Shown here piece after piece: positions 40,286-51,328 of a stretch of 64,000 bases of DNA. A model generated the notes under the pieces. That model searched no databases and was not told where the DNA came from. It was given only the letters and a program-made list of their open reading frames with translations. Position numbers and translations under genes: made by a program. The stretch's first letter is position 1. Each line of letters starts with the position of its first letter. Origin of the DNA: Colius striatus (Eukaryota > Chordata > Aves > Coliiformes > Coliidae); NCBI RefSeq assembly GCF_028858725.1, contig NC_084767.1:18987895-19051894 (forward strand). The letters are read 5' to 3'.

Positions 40286-41929
40286 TCAGTCACAGCCAAA
40301 GCCGGCTCTTAGCTCCAAACTGCCCAAGGCCAACTAGAGCCAGCCACAATGGTGACAATCTGGTTTATCATCTGAAGCTACAGGTCAGAGGCAGCATCTT
40401 CATTTAGGCTTTGGGACTGGCAGAGGGTCTGCCCCACTCTTGGAGATTCCGGTGTGTTGAGGACAGAATCTTCAAACATTTCAGTTACTAAAATTCAAGG
40501 CATGTGCATTTTTTCAGAGACTTATTAATTGGCCAGACTTGGAAAGATTTTCAGAGAGAACAAAAAAAACCCCACATCCCTAATGTAAATTCATGCAAAA
40601 CAAGATTTAGTTCCCTTCTCCAAAGCGTGGGAAACAAAGTTGTTCAGTGACAGGTCAGAAGTACTGAAAATAGGCAAGACATCACTTCATTTTTCTTTAA
40701 GCTTCTTCCTAGAAATATAGGATTAATTTTGCCCTCATTTCCCCAAAATTCCAGGCAAAGCAAACAACCAGAATGCAAATTCTCAAATGAAAACCTGTAG
40801 AAAATTTGGAATGAGGAAATGAGTGTGTTGCCATTGAAAGGACCAAGCACCTGGTGGCATGTACAGCTACAGTCATTCATCCCTCAGCTCTGAGCCAAGC
40901 ATGGGGCTGGGGCTGTGCAGCAGGCAGGGACACCCTCGGGGCACAGGGCTGCCCAGGCAGCTCTGCTCAGCACCCGTGTCCCAGCCCCTCTCCAGTCACC
41001 TCCTCCAGAGTCTTTCACTGGGCATCTGGATGTGGTTTCCTGTTGCCACAGTTAGCCCTGCTCTGCATCTGCCACCAGTAGGACCCTGGCAGGCCTGAGC
41101 CCTGTTAGTATGATCCTGGCCCTTGGCATGTTTGGACTTGTACCTTAGCACTGTATAAAGGCCAAGCAAGAGACGGTACCAAAAGTGCACTAAAAATCTG
41201 ACAAGTTCATAAATAAATATATTTGCATATTCTCTCACCACTTGCAAATGGCTGGAAAATCTGATGTGATTCCCTCCCACATAAACTTGAAAATACTTTC
41301 AAGTCAATTTGTTCAAGCTGGATTTCTATTTTCTAAGTGCATGACTGAACTGTTTTCCAAGGTTTAACTATAATAATTTCTCATTAGCTCTCACACTTCA
41401 GTGCATGCCATTTGGAGATGTTTCTACTTCCCATAAATATTCTGCAAAACACCGAACACTTCAGAGTTAAGTCTGGCATTCTTTGGAATGCACTTCATTG
41501 AAATACATTCAGTTTCTACCTGACACTGCTTCATTCTTGACATGAAATGCTGCTACGGAGACCTTTCTTTCTGACAGAGGAATCCTATTAACAGGTCTCT
41601 GCACAACAGGAAAAGAAGGGTCCAGGCAATAATTGCCCCTGTGATTTTTGCAGGAAATAATTATGTAGCTCAGATCCTCAAATGAATAGAAAGATTAAAA
41701 TCCCTCCCGCTGAAGACAGCATCAACAAGCCGCGTCGTTACCCACCAAAACTGTTTCAGTAGACGAATTCCACACGTGCTAAACTACGAAAGAACACTTT
41801 TTACTACTGAAAAAAACCCGGATAAAAACATGTAGAACACTCTTCTGCTCTCAGCAGACCACAGTTCGCTTTCTGGCAGCGTGCCTTAACGCCATACATA
41901 CCATTAGAAGCGATGCACCACAGAAACGC

Positions 41930-42608
41930 AAACAAACCCCCTCGCTCTTTCATCCGTGGCTGCCGGCAACAGCGGCCGCGGCTGCGCTGCGCGGGGCACC
42001 CGCGCTTGTCCCGGCACTTGCGGCAGCGAAGCCCGCGAACACGCCGCTTTGTGAGGGCTCCGACCGTCCCACGGGCTGACCCGACTCCCGCGGCTCTGCC
42101 CTCCCTCCGCTCCCACCCCCCGCCTCCCCCGCCCCTCGGGTCACGCTCATTAGGGCCAATCAGTGTCACCGTGCCCCGCCGGCCCCGCCAGTCCCTGCAG
42201 CCCGGGCCGCCGCCGCAGAGCCGCCCAGTTCAGCCCCGGCCCCTTCCCCGCTTTACCTGGGCGCACGGCACGGCACGGCACGGCACGGCACGGCACGGCA
42301 CGGCACGGCACGGCACGGCACGGCACGGCACGGCACGGCACGGCACGGCACACGAACCGCATTCTGCCCGGCCCCACTGCCGCCGCAGCTACTTGTAGCC
42401 CGGGAAGGGAGCGGGCAGGGCCCGGCCCAGGGGGAGGCACGGAGGTGGGGTCAGGGACACGAACCCGAACTGCGTTGCCGGGGAGAGGCGTTTCCCCGAG
42501 CCCCATCGGCTCGTGGCCCCGGGCACGGCGAGCGGGAGGGGCACCGGGATCACCACGAGTCACCCCGCTGCCAGCCCGAGCCTTCGAGGCACGGGGCAGC
42601 CCGCGGGC
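41930..42608. promoter_or_regulatory. SHROOM1: CpG island, candidate SHROOM1 promoter
   Basis: There is a sharp rise in G+C and CpG from about 41.93 kb to 42.61 kb, in otherwise A/T-rich DNA, with a CCAAT box at 42156-42160. Two minus-strand donor candidates are visible: GCGCCCAG|GTAAAG with exon end at 42257, and TCTAATG|GTATGT with exon end at 41902. Either could supply the noncoding first exon that the SHROOM1 acceptor at 15553 requires. No other gene start is nearby. The assignment, the transcription start and the direction are inferred. Open frames through the island are products of its base composition. Confidence 0.6.
42266..42350. repeat. (CGGCA)17 pentanucleotide array
   Basis: Seventeen perfect CGGCA units (85 bp) are flanked by partial units. 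The array sits inside the CpG island, ten bases from the minus-strand donor at 42256. If that donor is used, the array is transcribed as (TGCCG)n in a first exon. It is a likely length-polymorphic and replication-difficult tract. Confidence 0.97.
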
Positions 42609-42681
42609 AGAATCATACAATCGGTTAGGCTGGAAAAGGTCCCCAAATCATCGAATCCAACCCTAAACACACAGCCGCACA
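42609..42681 (-). mobile_element. CR1 3'-tail fragment, minus orientation
   Basis: AGAATCATACAATCGGTTAG, then GCTGGAAAAGGTCC and ATCGAATCCAACCCTAAAC, is the reverse complement of a CR1 terminal region. It begins exactly where the CpG island ends. Confidence 0.8.
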
Positions 42682-42763
42682 TCTACGAAGATGTCCATGA
42701 AGAGCAAAGACTGGAAAAGAGTACCATTCTGGAATTTATTTTCCTGCAATCTATGTCAGTGCC

Positions 42764-42825
42764 AGGTAAATTGTTGGACCCAATGACCTTAAAGGTCTTT
42801 TCCAACCTAAACGATTCTGTGAATT
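42764..42825 (+). mobile_element. CR1 3'-tail fragment, plus orientation
   Basis: AATTGTTGGACCCAATGACC followed by TTAAAGGTCTTTTCCAACC and AACGATTCTGTGA is a CR1 3' terminus. It faces the fragment at 42609-42681, leaving about 80 bp between two inverted tails. Confidence 0.85.
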
Positions 42826-45800
42826 TTAAGAAGATAAATGATAATTTAGCACATTAAAGGTCACATAAGGACATGTCTTTTAACCGTATCTGATAGTAGT
42901 GTAAAACAAACAAGACTCCCAACAAAATGAAAAACACAGTTCCCTGGCTCCTACCTTACAGCCACGAGTGAACCCTATAGCAGAGATGCTGCAAGAATGG
43001 GCAGAACTAGTGTTTTGTTCATGAGCAATAAAAACATTTCTGAATCAGAAAAATCTTATCTGGTATCCAGCAACTTACCTGAGGTGAGGATCAAGGCAAC
43101 GTCAGCAGCTCTTCATTTTCACAAGTTTCATTCTTCACGGCTTCCTTTGCTCTCCAGCTTGTGAAGAAGAGCTTTCCAGGCAGGAAGACACATCAAGAAA
43201 GCTGAAAGTAATAAGAAGCAAACTCAGCTTTCCATACCAACACACCACGGCAGGAAGAATAGACAGTATAAGACTCCAGCTTCCTAGGTTTGAGAACAGT
43301 TGATCCAAATATTTCCTTTCTTCCTTCTGAAAAAAAAAAGAGGGAGGAGGGGAGGGAGATGCCTGTGGCAACCATGCCTGCAGGTTTATGAAGAGGAGAG
43401 GGGAAAAAAAACCCAAATAAGAAACCCAGCTAAGTTCTACCTACTCATTAACATTTTTTCACTTAACCTTTCTAAATACCCATAGAACCTAAAATGGACC
43501 TGACTGCAATATTGTACAACCTTACATTATCCCTAAATGAAGGTCATTGTAAGATGCTCTCAAAGCAGCACATCACTACTTCCCACCTTCTCCCTCAACA
43601 AAAAGCACAGACCACCCTACCTCACAGCTTTATGCTGTATGTGCAGCCAGGGAGGGGCCATCCAGCTTCCAGATCAGCTGAGAGAATCATTCCCCCAACA
43701 CAAGGCAGAAGGCCATGAGGAAAAGGCAACAGCCACTCTGAGAGTGGTAGCCCTCAGAATGAATTAAATGTGTTCTGAAATTTGACCTGAAAGCCATGTG
43801 TCACTAATGCAGGTAACAGAAAAAGTATGTGCAAACAAATAACCATTCTGTTCATTAACTTCAGAAGTTTTATTTCAATGAAAATAACTATGTTAAAAGA
43901 CGACCTCATCTGGGTCCCATGTGGGCAGTCATGTTTGCAAGTATGCACAAAACTTTCCCTGTAATGGCTCATCAAAGACCTACATGAAATGAATGTCACA
44001 GATTTCACTCTTTGCAGACAGTGCCAAACCTGTAACTTTTCCAGTTTTGCAATACACCCATTAGATGCTACCCAGCCTAGAAATGACATAAGGGGAGGTG
44101 TCCCTCTGGGACCCTTGCTCTCCTACCTATGGTAGCTGTTTTCTGCAGCTCTTGTTTATTTTCAGAGAAGGAACTATCTTATTTTCTTTTTGAATAATAT
44201 CTGATTACAATAAGGAGAACCCTACTAGTTTTCCATGTGATGTTTGTTTAACAGGTGAAATGGTGAGTGCCAACACCTCTGCATTGAAAATCTACATTCT
44301 TCCCCAATCGTCAAGTGGATGATGAAAAGTAATGTGTGAATGAGTTGTAAGGTAAACTCTTGACACAAAAGTGCTCTAGGAAAGCCCTCCAGAAGCATGT
44401 AACCTCATGGCAGTGAAAATGAAGAGGTTTGACAAAGACACCACACCAATAGCTAAATGGCCACCAGCAGCCTAGTGGCAAAGGCAAATCTGGGCTTGCT
44501 TTTCATGGCTGAGTGAGGCCGACCGCTTGCTCTTTGCTAATCACTTGTTTTCACAACAAGATGAAGTAAAGCCACTAAACTCATGTACTAAATGAACCAA
44601 GTTATTATCCCATCAAGAACATTTATGAATTTGAGTTGTACAAAGTGTCTATGAGGTCACCTCTCCTCAGTGTGATGCCATGGCCGGTTCACAGCAATGC
44701 CACATGAGTCAATAGGTATGTAACATGCTCCAAGGAACGGCAGCAGGAGCTCTGAAAAGTGGCACTGCCTTCCCCTGCATCCTTAAGGAGGCCATTATGT
44801 TTGTTGCTCTATCTTTGTACAGCAAACTCCACACACAGACCAGTCTGCTTCATCTATCGGTTAATATGTTGCAACACTTGAAAAAACTACTTATTTTTAT
44901 CAATATATAAATAGTACAATAAACAAGAGATAAGGCCAGAATATCCTAATCCTAATAGCTCTGACAGACATTAACTGAAGGCAACATTATGTTTTGTAAA
45001 GGAGTGCTATGTGCTTTAAATGTGGATGCTTTAGGGACGCTGTCAGAGGCAGAGGCAATGTTTTTTTTGGTTGACTCACTGCTGTGCCCTTGGCAGGAGA
45101 GTAAAACATCATATCATTATGCTGCTGGATAAAGCCACAAGCATACGCATGGTTCTTCTAGCTCTCCAGCACACAGTAGAAGGCGGTCTTGTTTAGCGGA
45201 GGCAGAGAGAGCCCACAGGTGGCAATTAGAGGTGGGTGATCTGTCTTGTCCCCGCCCCCTCAGACAGCCTGTCCCTGTCCTTGCAGCAGCCAACAACACT
45301 CCATGGGGTCTAGTTCAGAGTCCAGCTGTCTTCAGATACAGAGGAAGGTGGAGACAGTCCTGGAGGGGGTAGTATTTCTCTTCTGAGCACTCCTCACTGC
45401 CAGGTACACCACAAAGCTTATCTCCTTCCGCTTCTCACCTTCCTCACTAGAGTCAACCACCAGGGAATGATCTTTCCTCATCCTGATGCTTTGGGAACCT
45501 TGGTAGACATGTACACAAAGAAAGGGGCTGTCTTGGGCATTTTAACTTGTAAGTCTTGCATAATTTTAGGTTCTAAAGCCTGATTACTGGAGAAAAAACA
45601 CAGTATTTTGTCTCTAAAGCACACAATCACTGCTGCTTGCTTCTTACTCCCCTCTTACAGCAATATCCTGCAGACACCAAACAACATCTGACATGCAGTC
45701 ATGATTGTGGCTGTGTGCCCAGCTGTGCACATCTATTTCAAGTGCTTTACAAAACTCGTATTATCCCAGTGCTTGAATGGCTCATAATGTTTCCTATACT

Positions 45801-45965
45801 CATCCTCAGTGCAGCCCTAGCAGGTAAAGGACACATCAGTGTACTCTGCTGACTCCTTCATGGGTCTGGCTTCCATTGTTCAGCTGTTAAATTTTCAAGC
45901 AAGGCCTTCATTCTGCCCCGATGCAAACAACAGCAACGCTCTCTTATAATCCCCTTTAAATCTCT
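42826..45965. other. Intergenic, no gene seen
   Basis: This contains a purine-rich tract at 43329-43359 (a ten-A run, then GAGGGAGGAGGGGAGGGAGA), preceded by a pyrimidine tract. Otherwise there are only short unsupported frames. It lies upstream of the inferred SHROOM1 promoter and 5' of GDF9. Confidence 0.45.
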
Positions 45966-46660
45966 GAAACTGCTGGAGAGCAGCTCTGCACAGAGACCTG
46001 GGAGTCCTGATTGATAATAAAATAAATATGAGCCAGCAATGTGCCCTCGTGGCCAAGAAGGCCAATGGCATCCTGGGATGCATCAAGAAGAGTGTGGCCA
46101 GCAGGTCGAGGGAGGTTCTTCTCCCCCTCTACTCTGCCCTGGTGAGGCCTCATCTGGAGTACTGTGTCCAGTTCTGGGCTCCCCAGCTCAAGAGGGACAG
46201 AATATTGCTGGAGAGAGTCCAGCGCAGGGCCACCAAGATGATCAGGGGACTGGAGCATCTTTCATACAAGGAAAGGCTGCAGGAACTGGGGCTGTTTAGT
46301 CTGGAGAAGAGGAGACTGAGGGGAAATCTTATTAACATTTATAAATATCTAAAGGGTGGGTGTCAGGAGGTTGGGACATCCCTCTTTTTTATAGTAGATA
46401 GTAACAGGACAAGGGATGAAGCTGGAACACAAAAAGTTCAACTTAAATATAAGAAAAAACTATTTCACTGTTCAGGTGAGGGAGCCCTGGCACAGGCTGC
46501 CCAGAGGGGTTGTGGAGTCTCCTTCCTTGGAGATCTTCAAGACCTGCCTGGACACGTTCCTGTGTGACCTGATCTAGGTGACCCTGCTTCTGCAGGGGGG
46601 GTTGGACTAGATGATCTCTGGAGGTCCCTTCCAACCCCTACCATTCTATGATTCTATGAA
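45966..46660 (+). mobile_element. CR1 LINE, 5'-truncated, plus orientation
   Basis: This is the best preserved CR1 in the window. It begins in ORF2 (GAGACCTGGGAGTCCTGAT), then ATGAGCCAGCAATGTGCCCT, and keeps an open frame at 46028-46567 that encodes the ORF2 C-terminus ([33 protein letters not shown]). It ends GGTTGGACTAGATGATCTC and ATTCTATGATTCTATGA. The long surviving frame suggests a fairly young insertion. It is not a host gene. Confidence 0.96.
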
Positions 46661-47194
46661 AGTCTGCTCTTCTGTGATGCTGACAAATACAAGATAAGTG
46701 ATTGTATGCTAAGTCTTTTCTCTTGTCCTAAATTTAGATTACAAACTTTCTGGGTATTTTAGTCCTTATTTATGCAGCACACAGGCAAACGGGCTCACGG
46801 TCCGTCAGGGACACTTCCAGGTTCTGTAACTAATGATAATAAAGTGATGGTAAATGAGATCATAAAGAAAACAAATGACACACGCAAAGCTGCACAGGTA
46901 GTAGGAGAAACAGTCTGCAAGAAAAACAGAATCCATAAATTTTCCATCAGTGACACAGCTTATGGCCATGTCTTGGACATTTCAGTTCTTTTCCATTTTC
47001 TTCAAGAAGGCTGACCTTTTGGCCAGGGAATTAAGTCTTCCAGGGGACAATTACAAATATGATAAATGGGAAGAATCTCAGCCACTGCCTCGGTCAAAAA
47101 CAGCTCAAATGTCAGGTATGACTACACAGACTATGGAGACTGCTGTGACGGTCAGCTACAGGAACAGAAGTAAATGGAGCCCCATCTTCCATCA
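46661..47194. other. Spacer between two CR1 copies
   Basis: Unremarkable sequence with no supported feature. It separates two plus-oriented CR1 insertions. Confidence 0.4.
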
Positions 47195-47522
47195 GTGTTT
47201 ACAAAGACATAAAGGGCGGGTGTCAGAAGGATGGAGCCAGGCTCCTCTCAGTGATGTCAAATGACAAGAGGCAACAGGTACCAGCTAGAACATGAGGTTC
47301 CAAAGAAACATAAGGAAAAACTTCTTCACTGTGAGGGTGGTGGAGCACTGAAACAGGCTCTCCAGATGGGTTGTGAAGTCTCCTTCCCTGGGGACGTTCA
47401 AAACCCAATTGTATGAGTTCCTATGTGACTTACTCTAGAGGTCCTGCTCTGGCAGGGGGGGTGGACTAGATGGTCTTTCAAGGTCCCTTCCAACCCTTAA
47501 CATTCTCTGATTCTGTGATTCT
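47195..47522 (+). mobile_element. CR1 LINE 3' fragment, plus orientation
   Basis: AAAGGGCGGGTGTCAGAAGG, then AAAAACTTCTTCACTGTGAG and GTGGACTAGATGGTCTTTC, with a final CTGATTCTGTGATTCT, is the CR1 3' end. It is more diverged than the copy at 45966. Confidence 0.93.
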
Positions 47523-50500
47523 GGCTAGCATCACTCTAAGAGACTGCTGATGTTGTTGTCAAGGAGATAAAACGGGCTGACTTAGGCATACGCTGCTCCC
47601 ATCAGTGATAAAAAAGTCTGGTTTACACAATAGTAAAAATTGACAGTACATAGTTTTTTTAGCTATGACACATCTATATATGTGTTTGTTCTTTAAAATA
47701 ATTTGTTTGATCTTCTTGGTTTATGGCAGGAAGAAGCTATTAGAAGGAAGAGGAAACATTTCTTTTTCAATTGTTAGAAATCTCTACAGCTCACATCTGT
47801 ATAGCAAACACGTAGCTCGGCTGTTATTCTGCACAGGCAGTTAGCTAAGCTTCTGCAGCATTATTAATGGACCCTGCCGAGAGCACCTGATACTTCTTAT
47901 ATTTCAAAGTCCACTGAATCAGCTCAGTGAGCCAAAATTAAAACACTTTGTTTATCGGGCCATGACAGCTATACCTGTGATTAATGCCTTTGCTCCCTTA
48001 TGGAAACAAACAAACGTCATCCTCTAGCTACAGGGCAAAGCTACACATTCTTCAGCTCTGTTTTATAGGAATTGGTATTAGTTTGTGGTAGTACAGACTC
48101 ACTCAGTGTTTCCCAGGGCAAAAAAGAGGAAAATATAATTTATCCTGCAACAATCTGATGATTAATAATAAAGAGAACAAATATTTAAGACATATAAAAC
48201 ATGAGGCTATCAAAACAATCTAAAAACGGTCTGTATTTTAAAGGGATATGATGAAACAGATCTCCTTAGGCATTGTGCTTTACTGAATGGGTCTTTAATG
48301 TCTTAAATGCTTGTGCAGATGTATCTGCAACTACCTACAAGTGTAAGTATGCCAGAATTTTCACTCAAATATCGCTGCAATTCATAACTCTTCAGCAAAT
48401 GTGTCCAAGCATTGAGAATCCCAAAGTCCAGTAAAAAGTCCGAGTTGGGATGACAAATTGGCTTTGGCAGTGAAAGTGGCTTACAAGGTCTCCTCTTTCC
48501 TTTTTCGTTCCCTCCCCCAGCTCCTGGCTCCCCTGCAAGTTGCTAGCCTTCAGTTCTGCACATAGGGGTGGCTGGGACTGCTGGATTGGTAATCTGTTCC
48601 AAGAACTGGCCTGCAGAGGGAAAAATCAATAGCAACATAAATTCTGGTTTTCTCCCTCTTTAGTATAGGCTCCTGAACAGCAAAGGCAGACTGCTCCAGA
48701 ACTGCCCAAAGTTATAAATGTGTTCAGGGGAAGACTCTCAGGCTTCAGTAATGGCAAGAACCCCACATTCCTGTAGCCCCACTTAGAGCATTTCAGCTCA
48801 TTTTTATGCACTGAAAATGATCACATTTTCTAAAGGGCCAAGTAGCCAACATGCCAGTCAAACCAACTGACCTATAAAACATTTCCACAGGTCTAGACCA
48901 ACCAATTACCAAACATGTGAAAATTTAGCCACGAGACCCTTTAAAGGCCTCCACAGCATCTAACCCAGACAAACACCAGGACACACGAAAAGAAACACAA
49001 TCTAACCTTCTTCTAGCATAAAGTAGCAGAGGCTCTGAACACAAAGTGACAAGCAGTTGTGCTGATGGCCCTCCAGCCACCACTCAGCAGCTCCCAGCTT
49101 TGGCAAATACTCTACAAGGCAGTTTGCTCTAGGTTTCTCCCTGTCATTACAGTCAGTGATGGTACCTCTTCAGTGATACATCAGTTCAAGTTGGATATAT
49201 TTGGACTTTGACTTCTCTGCTTAAATTTCCAACAAGGGAGCTAATAAATATGGATAAGTTTTATGATCTGGCCTCTAGACCGTGCGAAAAAGAGTGGGAT
49301 ATCTCTGGTCGGGGCTGTTTAAACTTAGAGTTTAAATCCTCCACGTCCTTTCAGCTGTTACGTGATCTTTTCAGTCTACTTAAGTAAATTTTCCAACAGC
49401 TACATGTTTAAGAATACCCTCTTCAAAGCAGTGTCTATATAAAAATATGTAAGATCATTTTGGCATTCACTAGGCAGAGTAACAGTTAAGGAATTCCTAT
49501 GCCTTTAACATCCAGAAGAACCACTTGTGTCCCCTTGAGCCATGGATTATTCAAGATAGGCTTAATTGTTCTCAGCTTGTCCAGTGGTTTCGATAAGGTA
49601 AAGCAAATATTCACTTTTTGTTGGATTATTTTCCTACCATTTCAACTCCCTGGCTGGACCCACCACAGGATCTGATAACATAAAAAATCAATGTAAAGGA
49701 GAGAGCAGGAATGCACGTTTGATTTGCAGGAAAGGGTACGGTTAGAGGGCAGCTTAGATTGTCGTAGAACAACAGAAACCATAGTTACAGTCATTTGAAA
49801 CTAATGAAGAGTTGGACTAATTCAAACCCATGGGGGAGAGAGCAGGTGAGCTTGTTCGGTGCAAGCATGCCTGATTGAAAGATGTGTTTTTAAAATGAAC
49901 CAAATCATAGACAATCTTGTTCAAAATAGAAGTGACAGTATCCTCCTCTTATCACAATCCAATCAGCTTTAAGAAACCCAGCAGACAAGGCTATATTGCT
50001 TCATACTGTAAATTGTTATCTGAATTAACCTTCTACTCCAAATCAAAGGCTGACATTTTTGTAAGTTAATTAAACACTCTCCAAACAAGTGATCCTCTAC
50101 TCAGAAGGCTTCATACGTGAAAGTTAGATTATGGGTGACATTGTACTAGATTCTTGATAGCATAACTCTAATTAGTAATAACAGTTGTGAAACCAGATTT
50201 TCCCCCCTGTATTTTCCTAATTAAATAAAACTAAACCCCATCTTTTTCCTCATGTTCAGCTACAAGAGTTTCTGAGTATTCCTGATGCAATCAATATTAC
50301 TCCATTTGGAGTCTTTTGGAGCACACTCCACAGATACCTGACACTGACTGAAATGGCACTCTGTTTTTTGGACACCTTACCTCAGATGAGGTAAACATGC
50401 GCTATCTTTTGGAATGAAAATGAAACTATGGTGCTACAGTTACCTCTCTCTCAAGTGGATATTACGGCCTACAGAGAAGCAGAAAGTGAGGGATACTTTA

Positions 50501-50802
50501 ACAGAAAATGAAAAGCAGTTTCTTTCCTCTTTTTTTAAGTAGCTTATTATTGCTAAGGACAATAATATCTATGAACTTAGTTTGACTACCTCGTTCTAAC
50601 TTGTCTCCCCTGCTCCCTCTGGAGGCTGGAACTCACTCTTATTTTGCAGTTTACCATGTGAAAAAGGCTAAGGATTTTGTTTATAACACACTTTCACAGG
50701 CAAAGGCTCTAGCCTAAATGCAAACAAGCATGTGCTTTCAGTAGCCAGCTGCAGAGTTTTCTCTTTGGTTTCTAATCAGAAAGAAACCTCCCCCTCTTTA
50801 CA
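47523..50802. other. 5' flank of GDF9, no gene seen
   Basis: This is 3.3 kb of A/T-rich DNA with no exon, transposon or RNA gene I can support. It may hold distal GDF9 control elements, but none can be picked out by eye. Confidence 0.4.
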
Positions 50803-50820
50803 CAGCTGCCACATATATAA
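50803..50820 (+). promoter_or_regulatory. GDF9: GDF9 core promoter: E-box and TATA-like box
   Basis: CAGCTG at 50803-50808 is an E-box, and TATATAA at 50814-50820 lies 79 bp before the start codon, which would give a 5' UTR of about 55 nt. Germ-cell bHLH factors such as FIGLA act through E-boxes in oocyte gene promoters, and mammalian Gdf9 has a functional proximal E-box. Use in this genome is inference. Confidence 0.5.
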
Positions 50821-50898
50821 GTGATTGAGGGGCAGGCACTCTTTTTTTCCTTGAGCATTTGAGGGGAGGTGATTTTTTTGGTTGCAACCCTCAAGAGC

Positions 50899-51328
50899 AT
50901 GGAGAGTACTTGGAGAATTTGTGTGTGTTTCTATTGCTATTTTCACTGGCTTTCTTCTAGCATCCAGTGCTCCCCTCACTCCAGGGCTCATGTAGTTCCT
51001 GACAAGATCTCTGGGTTAGTGGTAGCTCCTGAGGATACTGCCAGTGAGCTACATCCATTGTTGCAGCTGCCAAAAAGTGTGAGACGTGGATATGCCCTCC
51101 TGCCTCCCCTTCTCAAGGTGCTGTCTGACCGAGGACCTCGGAACTGGGAAAGCGAGGCCCCTAGGCTGCAGCCAGACTCCAGAGCCCTTCGGTACATGAA
51201 GAGGCTATATAAGATGTTTGCTACCAAGGAGGGAGTCCCAAAGGCTAATAAAAGCCACCTCTATAACACTGTTCGGCTTTTCACTCCATGTTCTGAATGC
51301 AAGCACCGCCACAGGGATCTAATGAAAG
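50899..51328 (+). CDS. GDF9: GDF9 exon 1 (signal peptide and N-terminal prodomain)
   Basis: This encodes residues 1-143 plus one base. It runs from the signal peptide through LHPLLQLPKSVRRGYALLPP and RALRYMKRLYKMFATKEG to DLMK. The donor is ATGAAAG|GTAGGT. Confidence 0.96.

Larger units (their letters stand above)
15553..42256 (-). other. SHROOM1: Probable SHROOM1 first intron, about 26.7 kb
   Basis: The interval between the acceptor at 15553-15554 and the CpG island at 42 kb has no coding exon I can support. The longest frames (for example 26968-27381 plus and 32334-32738 minus) have no domain, no splice partner and ordinary intronic composition. It holds CR1 copies at 22521 and 39695, an LTR-retroelement-like block at 25.2-26.1 kb, two tRNA-like stretches near 18.1 and 18.7 kb, and simple repeats. 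A modest GC-rich patch lies at about 26.9-27.0 kb. Assigning this whole interval to SHROOM1 is inference; a transcript is needed to prove the first exon. Confidence 0.5.

Noticed and set aside
41913-42666. Long overlapping frames on both strands through the CpG island, with HGTAR or RAVPC repeats
   Set aside because: Stops are rare in GC-rich DNA and the pentamer array is open in most frames. No domain and no conserved start is seen.
46028-46567. 179-codon plus-strand frame that looks protein-like
   Set aside because: It is the ORF2 C-terminus of a truncated CR1 LINE and not a host gene.
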